A program made the position numbers and the translations under genes. Positions 47,495 through 62,400 of a stretch of 64,000 bases of DNA are shown here, piece after piece. The notes below the pieces were generated by a model. The model worked only from the letters and a program-made list of their open reading frames with translations, was not told the origin of the DNA and did not search any database. The DNA lies in assembly GCA_023614405.1 (NCBI GenBank), contig CM042696.1, forward strand, positions 333,923,211 to 333,987,210, given 5' to 3'. The DNA is from Avena insularis (Eukaryota > Streptophyta > Magnoliopsida > Poales > Poaceae). Within the stretch, counting starts at the first letter, position 1, and each line of letters opens with the position of its first letter.

Positions 47495-50400
47495 GACTGT
47501 AATGGATACATAAGTGGTTTGTGGAAAGAACACACATGCAATGACCACTGGTGGATCCATGTGTGGTTTGTGGAAAAGAACACACATGCAATGACCACTG
47601 GTTGATCCATGTGTGGTTTGTGGAAAGAACACACATGCAATGACAGTGGTGGATCCATGTGTGGTTTGTGAAAAGAACACACATGAAATGACTCTAGTGT
47701 TGGTTTTAGTATAAGAACACACATGCAATGACTCTAGTGGTTGATCCATATGTGGTTTATGGAAAGAAGACACATTCAATGACTCTAGTGGTTGATCCAT
47801 ATGTGGTTCTTGGAAATAACACACATGCAATGACTCTAGTGGTTGATCCATGTGTGGTTTGTGGAAATAACACACATGCAATAACTCTAGTGGTTGATCC
47901 ATGTGTGGCTTGTGGAAATAACACACATGCAATGACTCTAGTGGTTGATCCATTTGTGGATTGTGGAAATAACACACATGCAATGACTGTAATGGATCCA
48001 TAAGTGGTTTACGGGAAAGAACACACATGCAATGACCACTGGTTGATCCATATGTGGTTTGTGGAGATAACACACATGCAATGACCACTGGTTGATCCAT
48101 GTGTGGTTTGTGGAAAGAAAACACATGCAATGACAGTGGTGGATCCATGTGTGGTTTGTGGAAAGAACACACATGCAATGACTCTAGTGCTAGTTTTAGT
48201 ATAAGAACACACATGCGATGACACTAGTGTGTCCACATGTCATTTGTGAAAATAACACACATGCAATGACCACTGGTTGGTCCATAAGTTGTTTCTGGAA
48301 AAGAACACACATGCAATGAGTCTAGTGGATCCATGTGTGGTTTGTGAAAATAACACACATGCAATGACCACTGGTTGATCCATAAGTTGTTTGTGGCAAA
48401 GAACACACATGCAATGACAGTGGTGGATCCATGTGTGGTTTGTGCAAAAGAACACACATGCAATGTCTCTAGTGCTGGTTTGTGGTTTTAGTATAAGAAC
48501 AAACATGCAATTACTCAAATGGATCCATATGTGGTTTGTGGAAAGAACACACATGCAACGACAGTGGTGGATCCATGTGTGGTTTGTGAAAAGAACACAC
48601 ATGCAATGACTCTAGTGTTGGTTTTAGTATAAGAACACACATGCAATGACTCTAGTGGTTGATCCATGTGTGGTTTGTGGAAATAACACACATGCAATGA
48701 CTCTAGTGGTTGATCCATGTGTGGTTTGTGGAAATAACACACATGCAATGACTCTAGTGGTTGATCCATGTGTGGTTTGTGGAAATAACACACATGCAAT
48801 GACTGTAATGGATACATAAGTGGTTTATGGAAAGAACACACATGCAATGACTCTGGTTGATCCATATGTGGTTTGTGGAAAGAACACACATGCAATGACC
48901 ACTGGTTGATCAATGTGTGGTTTGTGGAAAGAACACACATGCAATGACAGTGGTGGATCCATGTGGTTTGTTGATAACACACATGCAATGACTCTAGTGC
49001 TAATTTTAGTATAAGAACACACATGCAATGACTCTAGTGCTAGTTTTAGTATAAGAACCCACATGCACTGACCATTGGGTGATACCTAAGTTGTTTGTGT
49101 AACAGAACACAAATGCAATGAGTCTAGTGGATCCATGTGTGGTTTGTGGAAAAGAACACACATGCAATGACTCTAGTGCTGGTTTGTGGTTTAGTATAAG
49201 AACAAACATGCATTTACTCAAATGGATCCATATGTGGTTTGTGGAAAGAACACACATGCAATGACTCTGGTTGATCCATATGTGGTTTGTGGAAACAACA
49301 CACATGCAATGACCACTGGTGGATCCATGTGTGGTTTGTGGAAAAGAACACACATGCAATGACCACTGGTTGATCCATGTGTGGTTTGTGGAAAGAACAC
49401 ACATGCAATGAGTCTAGTGGATCCATGTGTGGTTTGTGAAAAAGAACACACATGCAATGACTCTAGTATTGGTTTTAGTATAAGAATACACATGCAATGA
49501 CTCTAGTGTTGGTTTTAGTATAAGAACTGACATGCAATGACTCTAGTGGTTGATCCATGTGTGGTTTGTGGAAAGAACACACATGCAATGACTCTAGTGG
49601 TTGATCCATGTGTGGTTTGTGGAAATAACACACATGCAATGACTCTAGTGGTTGATCCATGTGTGGTTTGTGGAAATAACACACATGCAATGACTCTAGT
49701 GGTTGATCCATGTGTGGTTTGTGGAAATAACACACATGCAATGACTCTAGTGGTTGATCCACGTGTGGTTTGTGGAAATAACACACATGCAATGACTATA
49801 ATGGATCCACAAGTTGTTTATGGAAAAGAACACACATGCAATGACCACTGGTTGATCCATATGTGGTTTGTGGAAAGAATACACATGCAATGACTCTAGT
49901 GGTTGATCCATGTGTGGTTTGTGGAAAGAACACACATGCAATGACTCTAGTGCTAGTTTTAGTATAAGAACACACATGCGATGACTCTAGTGCCTCGACA
50001 TGTGGTTTGTGAAAAGAACACACATGCAATGACCACTGGTTGATCCATAAGTTGTTTATGGAAAAGACCACACATGCAATGAGTCGAGTGGATCCATGTG
50101 TGGTTTGTGGAAAAGAACACACATGCAATGACTCTAGTGCTAGTTTGTGGTTTTATTATAAGAACAAACATGAAATTACTCAAATGGATCCATATGTGGT
50201 TTGTGGAAAGAACACACATGCAATGACTCTGGTTGATCCATATGTGGTTTGAGGAAAGACAACACATGCAATGTCCCTGGTGGATCCATGTGTGGTTTGT
50301 GGAAAAGAACACACATGCAATGACCACAGGTTGATCCATGTGTGGTTTGTGGAAAGAACACACATGCAATGACAGTGGTGGATCCATGTGTGTTTTGTGA

Positions 50401-53400
50401 AAAGAACGCACATGCAATGACTCTAGTGTTGGTTTTAGTATAAGAACACACATGCAATGACTCTAGTAGTTGATCCATGTGTGGTTTGTGGAAATAACAC
50501 ACATGCAATGACTCTAGTGGTTGATCCATGTGTGGTTTGTGGAAATAACACACATGCAATGACTCTAGTGGTTGATCCATGTGTGGTTTGTGTAAATAAC
50601 ACACATGCAATGACTGTAATGGATCCATAAGTGGTTTATGGTAAAGAACCCACATGCCATGTCCCCTGGTTGATCCATATGTGGTTTGTGGAAAGAACAC
50701 ACATGCAATGACCACTTGTTGATGCATGTGTGGTTTGTGGAAAGAACACACATGCAATGACTCTAGTGCTAGTTTTAGTATAAGAACACACATTCCATGA
50801 CTCTAGTGGGTCCATATGTGGTTTGTGAAAAGAACACACATGCAATGACCACTGGTTGATCCATAAGTTGTTTGTGGCAAAGAACACACATGCAATGAGT
50901 CTAGTGGATCCATGTGTGGTTTGTGGAATAAAGAACACACATGCAATGACTCTAGTGCTGGTTTGTGGTTTTAGTATAAGAACAAACATGCAATTACTCA
51001 AATGGATCCATATGTGGTTTATGGAAAGAACACACATGCAATGACTCTGGTTGATCCATATGTGGTTTGTGGAAAGAACACACGTCCAATGACCACTAGT
51101 GGATCCATGTGTGGTTTGTGGAAAAGAACACATGTGCAATGACCACTGGTTGATCCATGTGTGGTTCGTTGAAAGGACACACATGCAATGACAGTGGCGG
51201 ATCCATGTTTGCTTTGTGAAAAGAACACACATGCAATGACTCTAGTGTTGGTTTTATTATAAGAACACACATGCAATGGCTCTAGTGGTTGATCCATTTG
51301 TGGTTTTTGGAAATAACACACATGTAATGACTCTAGTGGTTGATCCATGTGTGGTTTTAGTATAAGAACACACATGCAATGACTCTAGTGGTTGATCCAT
51401 GTGTGGTTTGTGGAAATAACACACATGCAATGACTCTAGTGGTTGATCCATGTGTGGTTTGTGAAAATAACACACATGCAATGACTCTAGTGGTTGATCC
51501 ATGTGTGGTTAACACACATGCAATGACTCTAGTGGTTGATCCATGTGATCCATGTGTGGTTTGTGGAAATAACACACATGCAATGACTCTAGTGGTTGAT
51601 CCATTGTGGTTTGTGGAAATAACACACATGCAATGACTGTAATGGATCCATAAGTTGTTTATGGAAAAGAACACACATGCAATGACCACTAGTTGATCCA
51701 TATGTGGTTTGTGGAAAGAACACACATGCAATGACCACTTGTTGATCCATTTGTGGTTTGTGGAAAGAACACACATGCAATGATAGTGGTGGATCCATGT
51801 GTGGTTTGTGGATAGAACACACATGCAATGACTCTAGTGCTAGTTTTAGTATAAGAACACACATGCAATGACTCTAGTGGGTCCACATGTGGTTTATGAA
51901 AAGAACACACATGCAATGACCACTGGTTGATCCATAAGTTGTTTGTGGAAAAGAACACACATGCAATGAGTCTAGTGGATCCATGTGTGGTTTGTGGAAA
52001 GAACACACATGCAATGTCTCTAGTGTTGGTTTGTGGTTTTAGTATAAGAACAAACATGCAATTACTCAAATGGATCCATATGTGGTTTGTGGAAAGAACA
52101 CACATGCAATGACTCTGGTTGATCCATATGTGTTTTGTGGAAAGAACACACATGCAATGAGTCTAGTGGATCCATGTGTGGTTTGTGGAAAAGAACACAC
52201 ATGCAATGACTCTTGTTAATCCATGTGTGGTTTGTGGAAAGAACACACACGCAATGACTCTTGTTAATCCATGTGTGGTTTGTGGAAAGAACACACACGC
52301 AATGACTCTAGTGTTGGTTTTAGTATAAGAACACACATGCAATAACTCTAGTGGTTGATCCATGTGTGGTTTGTGGAAATAACACATGCAATGACTCTAG
52401 TGGTTGATCCATGTGTGGTTTGTGGAAATAACACACATGCAATGACTGTAGTGGTTGATCCATGTGTGGTTTGTGGAAATAACACACATGCATTGACTCT
52501 AGTGGTTGATCCATGTGTGGTTTGTGTAAATAACACATGCAATGACTCTAGTGGTTGATCCATGTGTGGTTTGTGGAAATAACACACATGCAATGACTCT
52601 AGTGGTTGATCCATGTGTGGTTTGTGGAAATAACACACATGCAATGACTCTAGTGGTTGATCCATGTGTGGTTTGTGGAAATAACACACATGCAATGACT
52701 GTAATGGATACATAAGTGGTTTGTGGAAAGAACACACATGCAATGACCACTGGTGGATCCATGTGTGGTTTGTGGAAAAGAACACACATGCAATGACCAC
52801 TGGTTGATCCATGTGTGGTTTGTGGAAAGAACACACATGCAATGACAGTGGTGGATCCATGTGTGGTTTGTGAAAAGAACACACATGAAATGACTCTAGT
52901 GTTGGTTTTAGTATAAGAACACACATGCAATGACTCTAGTGGTTGATCCATGTGTGGTTTGTGGAATGAACACACATGCAATGACTCTAGTGGTTGATCC
53001 ATATGTGGCTTGTGGAAATAACACACATGCAATGACTCTAGTGGTTGATCCATGTGTGGTTTGTGGAAATAACACACATGCAATAACTCTAGTGGTTGAT
53101 CCATGTGTGGCTTGTGGAAATAACACACATGCAATGACTCTAGTGGTTGATCCATTTGTGGATTGTGGAAATAACACACATGCAATGACTGTAATGGATC
53201 CATAAGTGGTTTACGGGAAAGAACACACATGCAATGACCACTGGTTGATCCATATGTGGTTTGTGGAGATAACACACATGCAATGACCACTGGTTGATCC
53301 ATGTGTGGTTTGTGGAAAGAAAACACATGCAATGACAGTGGTGGATCCATGTGTGGTTTGTGGAAAGAACACACATGCAATGACTCTAGTGCTAGTTTTA

Positions 53401-56400
53401 GTATAAGAACACACATGCGATGACACTAGTGTGTCCACATGTCATTTGTGAAAATAACACACATGCAATGACCACTGGTTGGTCCATAAGTTGTTTCTGG
53501 AAAAGAACACACATGCAATGAGTCTAGTGGATCCATGTGTGGTTTGTGAAAATAACACACATGCAATGACCACTGGTTGATCCATAAGTTGTTTGTGGCA
53601 AAGAACACACATGCAATGACAGTGGTGGATCCATGTGTGGTTTGTGCAAAAGAACACACATGCAATGTCTCTAGTGCTGGTTTGTGGTTTTAGTATAAGA
53701 ACAAACATGCAATTACTCAAATGGATCCATATGTGGTTTGTGGAAAGAACACACATGCAACGACAGTGGTGGATCCATGTGTGGTTTGTGAAAAGAACAC
53801 ACATGCAATGACTCTAGTGTTGGTTTTAGCATAAGAACACACATGCAATGACTCTAGTGGTTGATCCATGTGTGGTTTGTGGAAATAACACATGCAATGA
53901 CTCTAGTGGTTGATCCATGTGTGGTTTGTGGAAATAACACACATGCAATGACTCTAGTGGTTGATCCATGTGTGGTTTGTGGAAATAACACACATGCAAT
54001 GACTGTAATGGATACATAAGTGGTTTATTGGAAAGAACACACATGCAATGACCACTGGTTGATCCATATGTGGTTTGTGGAAAGAACACACATGCAATGA
54101 CCACTTGTTGATCCATGTGTGGTTTGTGGAAAGAACACACATGCAATGACAGTGGTGGATCCATGTGTGGTTTGTTGATAGAACACACATGCAATGACTC
54201 TAGTGCTAATTTTAGTATAAGAACACACATGCAATGACTCTAGTGCTAGTTTTAGTATAAGAATACACATGCAATGACCATTGGTTGATCCATAAGTTGT
54301 TTGTGGAAAAGACCACACATGCAATGAGTCTAGTGGATCCATGTGTGGATTGTGGAAAAGAACACACATGCAATGACTCTAGTGCTGGTTTGTGGTTTTC
54401 GTATAAGAACAAACATGCAATTACTCAAATGAATCCATATGTGGTTTGTGGAAAGAACACACATGCAATGACTCTGGTTGATCCATATGTGGTTTGTGGA
54501 AAGAACACACATGCAGTGACCACTGGTGGATCCATGTGTGGTTTGTGGAAAAGAACACACATGCAATGACCACTGGTTGATCCATGTGTGGTTTGTGGAA
54601 AGAACACACAGGCAATGAGTCTAGTGGATCCATGTGTGGTTTGTGAAAAAGAACACACATGCAATGACTCTAGTATTGGTTTTAGTATAAGAATACACAT
54701 GCAATGACTCTAGTGTTGGTTTTAGTATAAGAACTGACATGCAATGACTCTAGTGGTTGATCCATGTGTGGTTTGTGGAAAGAACACACATGCAATGACT
54801 CTAGTGGTTGATCCATGTGTGGTTTGTGGAAATAACACACATGCAATGACTCTAGTGGTTGATCCATGTGTGGTTTGTGGAAATAACACACATGCAATGA
54901 CTCTAGTGGTTGATCCACGTGTGGTTTGTGGAAATAACACACATGCAATGACTATAATGGATCCACAAGTTGTTTATGGAAAAGAACACACATGCAATGA
55001 CCACTGGTTGATCCATATGTGGTTTGTGGAAAGAATACACATGCAATGACTCTAGTGGTTGATCCATGTGTGGTTTGTGGAAAGAACACACATGCAATGA
55101 CTCTAGTGCTAGTTTTAGTATAAGAACACACATGCGATGACTCTAGTGCCTCGACATGTGGTTTGTGAAAAGAACACACATGCAATGACCACTGGTTGAT
55201 CCATAAGTTGTTTATGGAAAAGACCACACATGCAATGAGTCGAGTGGATCCATGTGTGGTTTGTGGAAAAGAACACACATGCAATGACTCTAGTGCTAGT
55301 TTGTGGTTTTATTATAAGAACAAACATGAAATTACTCAAATGGATCCATATGTGGTTTGTGGAAAGAACACACATGCAATGACTCTGGTTGATCCATATG
55401 TGGTTTGAGGAAAGACAACACATGCAATGTCCCTGGTGGATCCATGTGTGGTTTGTGGAAAAGAACACACATGCAATGACCACAGGTTGATCCATGTGTG
55501 GTTTGTGGAAAGAACACACATGCAATGATAGTGGTGGATCCATGTGTGTTTTGTGAAAAGAACACACATGCAATGACTCTAGTGTTGGTTTTAGTATAAG
55601 AACACACATGCAATGACTCTAGTAGTTGATCCATGTGTGGTTTGTGGAAATAACACACATGCAATGACTCTAGTGGTTGATCCATGTGTGGTTTGTGGAA
55701 ATAACACACATGCAATGACTCTAGTGGTTGATCCATGTGTGGTTTGTGTAAATAACACACATGCAATGACTGTAATGGATCCCTAAGTGGTTTATGGAAA
55801 AGAACACACATGAAATGACCACTGGTTGATCCATATGTGGTTTGTGGAAAGAACACACATGCAATGACCACTTGTTGATGCATGTGTGGTTTGTGGAAAG
55901 AACACACATGCAATGACTCTAGTGCTAGTTTTAGTATAAGAACACACATTCCATGACTCTAGTGGGTCCATATGTGGTTTGTGAAAAGAACACACATGCA
56001 ATGACCACTGGTTGATCCATAAGTTGTTTGTGGCAAAGAACACACATGCAATGAGTCTAGTGGATCCATGTGTGGTTTGTGGAATAAAGAACACACATGC
56101 AATGACTCTAGTGCTGGTTTGTGGTTTTAGTATAAGAACAAACATGCAATTACTCAAATGGATCCATATGTGGTTTATGGAAAGAACACACATGCAATGA
56201 CTCTGGTTGATCCATATGTGGTTTGTGGAAAGAACACACGTCCAATGACCACTAGTGGATCCATGTGTGGTTTGTGGAAAAGAACACATGTGCAATGACC
56301 ACTGGTTGATCCATGTGTGGTTCGTTGAAAGGACACACATGCAATGACAGTGGCGGATCCATGTTTGCTTTGTGAAAAGAACACACATGCAATGACTCTA

Positions 56401-59400
56401 GTGTTGGTTTTATTATAAGAACACACATGCAATGGCTCTAGTGGTTGATCCATGTGTGGTTTTTGGAAATAACACACATGTAATGACTCTAGTGGTTGAT
56501 CCATGTGTGGTTTTAGTATAAGAACACACATGCAATGACTCTAGTGGTTGATCCATGTGTGGTTTGTGGAAATAACACACATGCAATGACTCTAGTGGTT
56601 GATCCATGTGTGGTTTGTGAAAATAACACACATGCAATGACTCTAGTGGTTGATCCATGTGTGGTTTGTGGAAATAACACACATGCAATGACTCTAGTGG
56701 TTGATCCATGTGTGGTTTGTGGAAATAACACACATGCAATGACTATAATGGATCCATAAGTGGTTTATGGAAAAGAACACACATGCAATGACCAGTGGTT
56801 GATCCATATGTGCTTTGTGGAAAGAACACAAATGCAATGACTCTAGTGGTTGATCCATGTGTGGTTTGCGGAAAGAAGACACATGCAATGACTCTAGTGC
56901 TAGTTTTAGTATAAGAACACACATGCGATGACTCTAGTGGGTCCACATGTGGATTGTGAAAAGAACACACATGCAATGACCACTGGTTGATCCATAAGTT
57001 GTTTGTGGAAAAGAACACACATGCAATGAGTCTAGTGGATCCATGTGTGGTTTGAGGAAAAGAACACACATGCAATGTCTCTAGTGTTGGTTTGTGGTAT
57101 TAGTATAAGAACAAACATGCAATTACTCAAATGGATCCATATGTGGTTTGTGGAAAGAACACACATGCAATGACTCTGGTTGATCCATATGTGGTTTGTG
57201 GAAAGAACACACATGCAGTGACCACTGGTGGATCCATGTGTGGTTTGTGGAAAAGAACACACATGCAATGACCACTGGTTGATCCATGTGTGGTTTGTGG
57301 AAAGAACACACATGCAATGACATTGGTGGATCCATGTGTGGTTTGTGAAAAGAACACACATGAAATGATTCTAGTGTTGGTTTTAGTATAAGAACACACA
57401 TGCAATGACTCTAGTGGTTGATCCATGTGTGGTTTGTGGAAAGAACACACATGCAATGACTCTAGTGGTTGATCCATATGTGGCTTGTGGAAATAACACA
57501 CATGCAATGACTCTAGTGGTTGATCCATGTGTGGTTTGTGGAAATAACACACATGCAATAACTCTAGTGGTTGATCCATGTGTGGCTTGTGGAAATAACA
57601 CACATGCAATGACTCTAGTGGTTGATCCATTTGTGGTTTGTGGAAATAACACACATGCAATGACTGTAATGGATCCATAAGTGGTTTATGGGAAAGAACA
57701 CACATGCAATGACCACTGGTTGATCCATATGTGGTTTGTGGAGATAACACACATGCAATGACCACTGGTTGATCATTGTGTGGTTTGTGGAAAGAAAACA
57801 CATGCAATGACAGTGGTGGATCCATGTGTGGTTTGTGGAAAGAACACACATGCAATGACTCTAGTGCTAGTTTTAGTATAAGAACACACATGCGATGACT
57901 CTAGTGTGTCCACATGTCATTTGTGAAAATAACACACATGCAATGACCACTGGTTGGTCCATAAGTTGTTTCTGGAAAAGAACACACATGCAATGAGTCT
58001 AGTGGATCCATGTGTGGTTTGTGAAAATAACACACATGCAATGACCACTGGTTGATCCATAAGTTGTTTGTGGCAAAGAACACACATGCAATGACAGTGG
58101 TGGATCCATGTGTGGTTTGTGCAAAAGAACACACATGCAATGTCTCTAGTGCTGGTTTGTGGTTTTAGTATAAGAACAAACATGCAATTACTCAAATGGA
58201 TCCATATGTGGTTTGTGGAAAGAACACACATGCAACGACAGTGGTGGATCCATGTGTGGTTTGTGAAAAGAACACACATGCAATGACTCTAGTGTTGGTT
58301 TTAGTATAAGAACACACATGCAATGACTCTAGTGGTTGATCCATGTGTGGTTTGTGGAAATAACACACATGCAATGACTCTAGTGGTTGATCCATGTGTG
58401 GTTTGTGGAAATAACACACATGCAATGACTCTAGTGGTTGATCCATGTGTGGTTTGTGGAAATAACACACATGCAATGACTGTAATGGATACATAAGTGG
58501 TTTATGGAAAAGAACACACATGCAATGACCACTGGTTGATCCATATGTGGTTTGTGGAAAGAACACACATGCAATGACCACTTGTTGATCCATGTGTGGT
58601 TTGTGGAAAGAACACACATGCAATGACAGTGGTGGATCCATGTGTGGTTTGTTGATAGAACACACATGCAATGACTCTAGTGCTAATTTTAGTATAAGAA
58701 CACACATGCAATGACTCTAGTGCTAGTTTTAGTATAAGAATACACATGCAATGACCATTGGTTGATCCATAAGTTGTTTGTGGAAAAGACCACACATGCA
58801 ATGAGTCTAGTGGATCCATGTGTGGATTGTGGAAAAGAACACACATGCAATGACTCTAGTGCTGGTTTGTGGTTTTCGTATAAGAACAAACATGCAATTA
58901 CTCAAATGAATCCATATGTGGTTTGTGGAAAGAACACACATGCAATGACTCTGGTTGATCCATATGTGGTTTGTGGAAAGAACACACATGAAGTGACCAC
59001 TGGTGGATCCATGTGTGGTTTGTGGAAAAGAACACACATGCAATGACCACTGGTTGATCCATGTGTGGTTTGTGGAAAGAACACACAGGCAATGACAGTG
59101 GTGGATCCATGTGTGGTTTGTGAAAAAGAACACACATGCAATGACTCCAGTATTGGTTTTAGTATAAGAATACACATGCAATGACTCTAGTGTTGGTTTT
59201 AGTATAAGAACTGACATGCAATGACTCTAGTGGTTGATCCATGTGTGGTTTGTGGAAAGAACACACATGCAATGACTCTAGTGGTTGATCCATGTGTGGT
59301 TTGTGGAAGTAACACACATGCAATGACTCTAGTGGTTGATCCATGTGTGGTTTGTGGAAATAACACACATGCAATGACTATAGTGGTTGATCCATGTGTG

Positions 59401-62400
59401 GTTTGTGGAAATAACACACATGCAATGACTCTAGTGGTTGATCCACGTGTGGTTTGTGGAAATAACACACATGCAATGACTATAATGGATCCACAAGTTG
59501 TTTATGGAAAAGAACACACATGCAATGACCACTGGTTGATCCATATGTGGTTTGTGGAAAGAACACACATGCAATGACTCTAGTGGTTGATCCATGTGTG
59601 GTTTGTGGAAAGAACACACATGCAATGACTCTAGTGCTAGTTTTAGTATAAGAACACACATGCGATGACTCTAGTGCCTCGACATGTGGTTTGTGAAAAG
59701 AACACACATGCAATGACCACTGGTTGATCCATAAGTTGTTTATGGAAAAGACCACACATGCAATGAGTCGAGTGGATCCATGTGTGGTTTGTGGAAAAGA
59801 ACACACATGCAATGACTCTAGTGCTAGTTTGTGGTTTTATTATAAGAACAAACATGAAATTACTCAAATGGATCCATATGTGGTGTGTGGAAAGAACACA
59901 CATGCAATGACTCTGGTTGATCCATATGTGGTTTGAGGAAAGACAACACACGCAATGTCCCTGGTGGATCCATGTGTGGTTTGTGGAAAAGAACACACAT
60001 GCAATGACCACTGGTTGATCCAGGTGTGGTTTGTGGAAAGAACACACATGCAATGACAGTGGTGGATCCATGTGTGTTTTGTGAAAAGAACACACATGCA
60101 ATGACTCTAGTGTTGGTTTTAGTATAAGAACACACATGCAATGACTCTAGTAGTTGATCCATGTGTGGTTTGTGGAAATAACACACATGCAATGACTCTA
60201 GTGGTTGATCCATGTGTGGTTTGTGGAAATAACACACATGCAATGACTCTAGTGGTTGATCCATGTGTGGTTTGTGTAAATAACACACATGCAATGACTG
60301 TAATGGATCCCTAAGTGGTTTATGGAAAAGAACACACATGAAATGACCACTGGTTGATCCATATGTGGTTTGTGGAAAGAACACACATGCAATGACCACT
60401 TGTTGATGCATGTGTGGTTTGTGGAAAGAACACACATGCAATGACTCTAGTGCTAGTTTTAGTATAAGAACACACATTCCATGACTCTAGTGGGTCCATA
60501 TGTGGTTTGTGAAAAGAACACACATGCAATGACCACTGGTTGATCCATAAGTTGTTTGTGGCAAAGAACACACATGCAATGAGTCTAGTGGATCCATGTG
60601 TGGTTTGTGGAAAAAAGAACACACATGCAATGACTCTAGTGCTGGTTTGTGGTTTTAGTATAAGAACAAACATGCAATTACTCAAATGGATCCATATGTG
60701 GTTTATGGAAAGAACACACATGCAATGACTCTGGTTGATCCATATGTGGTTTGTGGAAAGAACACACGTCCAATGACCACTAGTGGATCCATGTGTGGTT
60801 TGTGGAAAAGAACACATGTGCAATGACCACTGGTTGATCCATGTGTGGTTCGTTGAAAGGACACACATGCAATGACAGTGGCGGATCCATGTTTGCTTTG
60901 TGGAAAGAACACACATGCAATGACTCTAGTGTTGGTTTTATTATAAGAACACACATGCAATGGCTCTAGTGGTTGATCCATGTGTGGTTTGTGGAAATAA
61001 CACACATGTAATGACTCTAGTGGTTGATCCATGTGTGGTTTTAGTATAAGAACACACATGCAATGACTCTAGTGGTTGATCCATGTGTGGTTTGTGGAAA
61101 TAACACACATGCAATGACTCTAGTGGTTGATCCATGTGTGGTTTGTGAAAATAACACACATGCAATGACTCTAGTGGTTGATCCATGTGTGGTTTGTGGA
61201 AATAACACACATGCAATGAGTCTAGTGGTTGATCCATGTGTGGTTTGTGGAAATAACACACATGCAATGACTATAATTGATCCATAAGTGGTTTATGGAA
61301 AAGAACACACATGCAATGACCAGTGGTTGATCCATATGTGGTTTGTGGAAAGAACACACATGCAATGACTCTAGTGGTTGATCCATGTGTGGTTTGCGGA
61401 AAGAAGACACATGCAATGACTCTAGTGCTAGTTTTAGTATAAGAACACACATGCGATGACTCTAGTGGGTCCACATGTGGATTGTGAAAAGAACACACAT
61501 GCAATGACCACTGGTTGATCCATAAGTTTTTTGTGGAAAAGAACACACATGCAATGAGTCTAGTGGATCCATGTGTGGTTTGAGGAAAAGAACACACATG
61601 CAATGTCTCTAGTGTTGGTTTGTGGTATTAGTATAAGAACAAACATGCAATTACTCAAATGGATCCATATGTGGTTTGTGGAAAGAACACACATGCAATG
61701 ACTCTGGTTGATCCATATGTGGTTTGTGGAAAGAACACACATGCAATGTCCACTGGTGGATCCATATGTGGTTTCTGGAAAGAACACACATGCAATGACC
61801 ACTGGTTGATCCATGTGTGGTTTGTGGAAATAACACACATGCAACGACAGTGGTGGATCCATGTGTGGTTTGTGAAAAGAACACACATGCAATGACTCTA
61901 GTGTTCGTTTTAGTATAAGAACACACATGCAATGACTCTAGTGGTTGATCCATGTGTGGTTTGTGGAAATAACACACATATAATGACTCTAGTGGTTGAT
62001 CCATGTGTGGTTTGTGGAAATAACACACATGCAATGACTCTAGTGGTTGATCCATGTGTGGTTTGTGGAAATAACACACATGCAATGACTGTAATGGATA
62101 CATAAGTGGTTTATGGAAAAGAACACACATGCAATGACCACTGGTTGATCCATATGTGGTTTGTGGAAAGAACACACATGCAATGACCACTTGTTGATCC
62201 ATTTGTGGTTTGTGGAAAGAACACACATGCAATGATAGTGGTGGATCCATGTGTGGTTTGTGGATAGAACACACATGCAATGACTATAGTGCTAGTTTTA
62301 GTATAAGAACACACATGCAACGTCTCTAGTGGGTCCACATGTGGTTTGTGAAAACAACACACGTGCAATGACCACTGGTTGATCCATACGTTGTTTGTGG

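Noticed and set aside
47114..48214. 366-codon minus-strand open frame (and others of 150-434 codons) as a repetitive Cys/His-rich protein gene
   Set aside because: Several frames on both strands are open at once across the array, because the monomers lack stops and many are multiples of three long. There is no unique N- or C-terminal region, no promoter and no single conserved frame.
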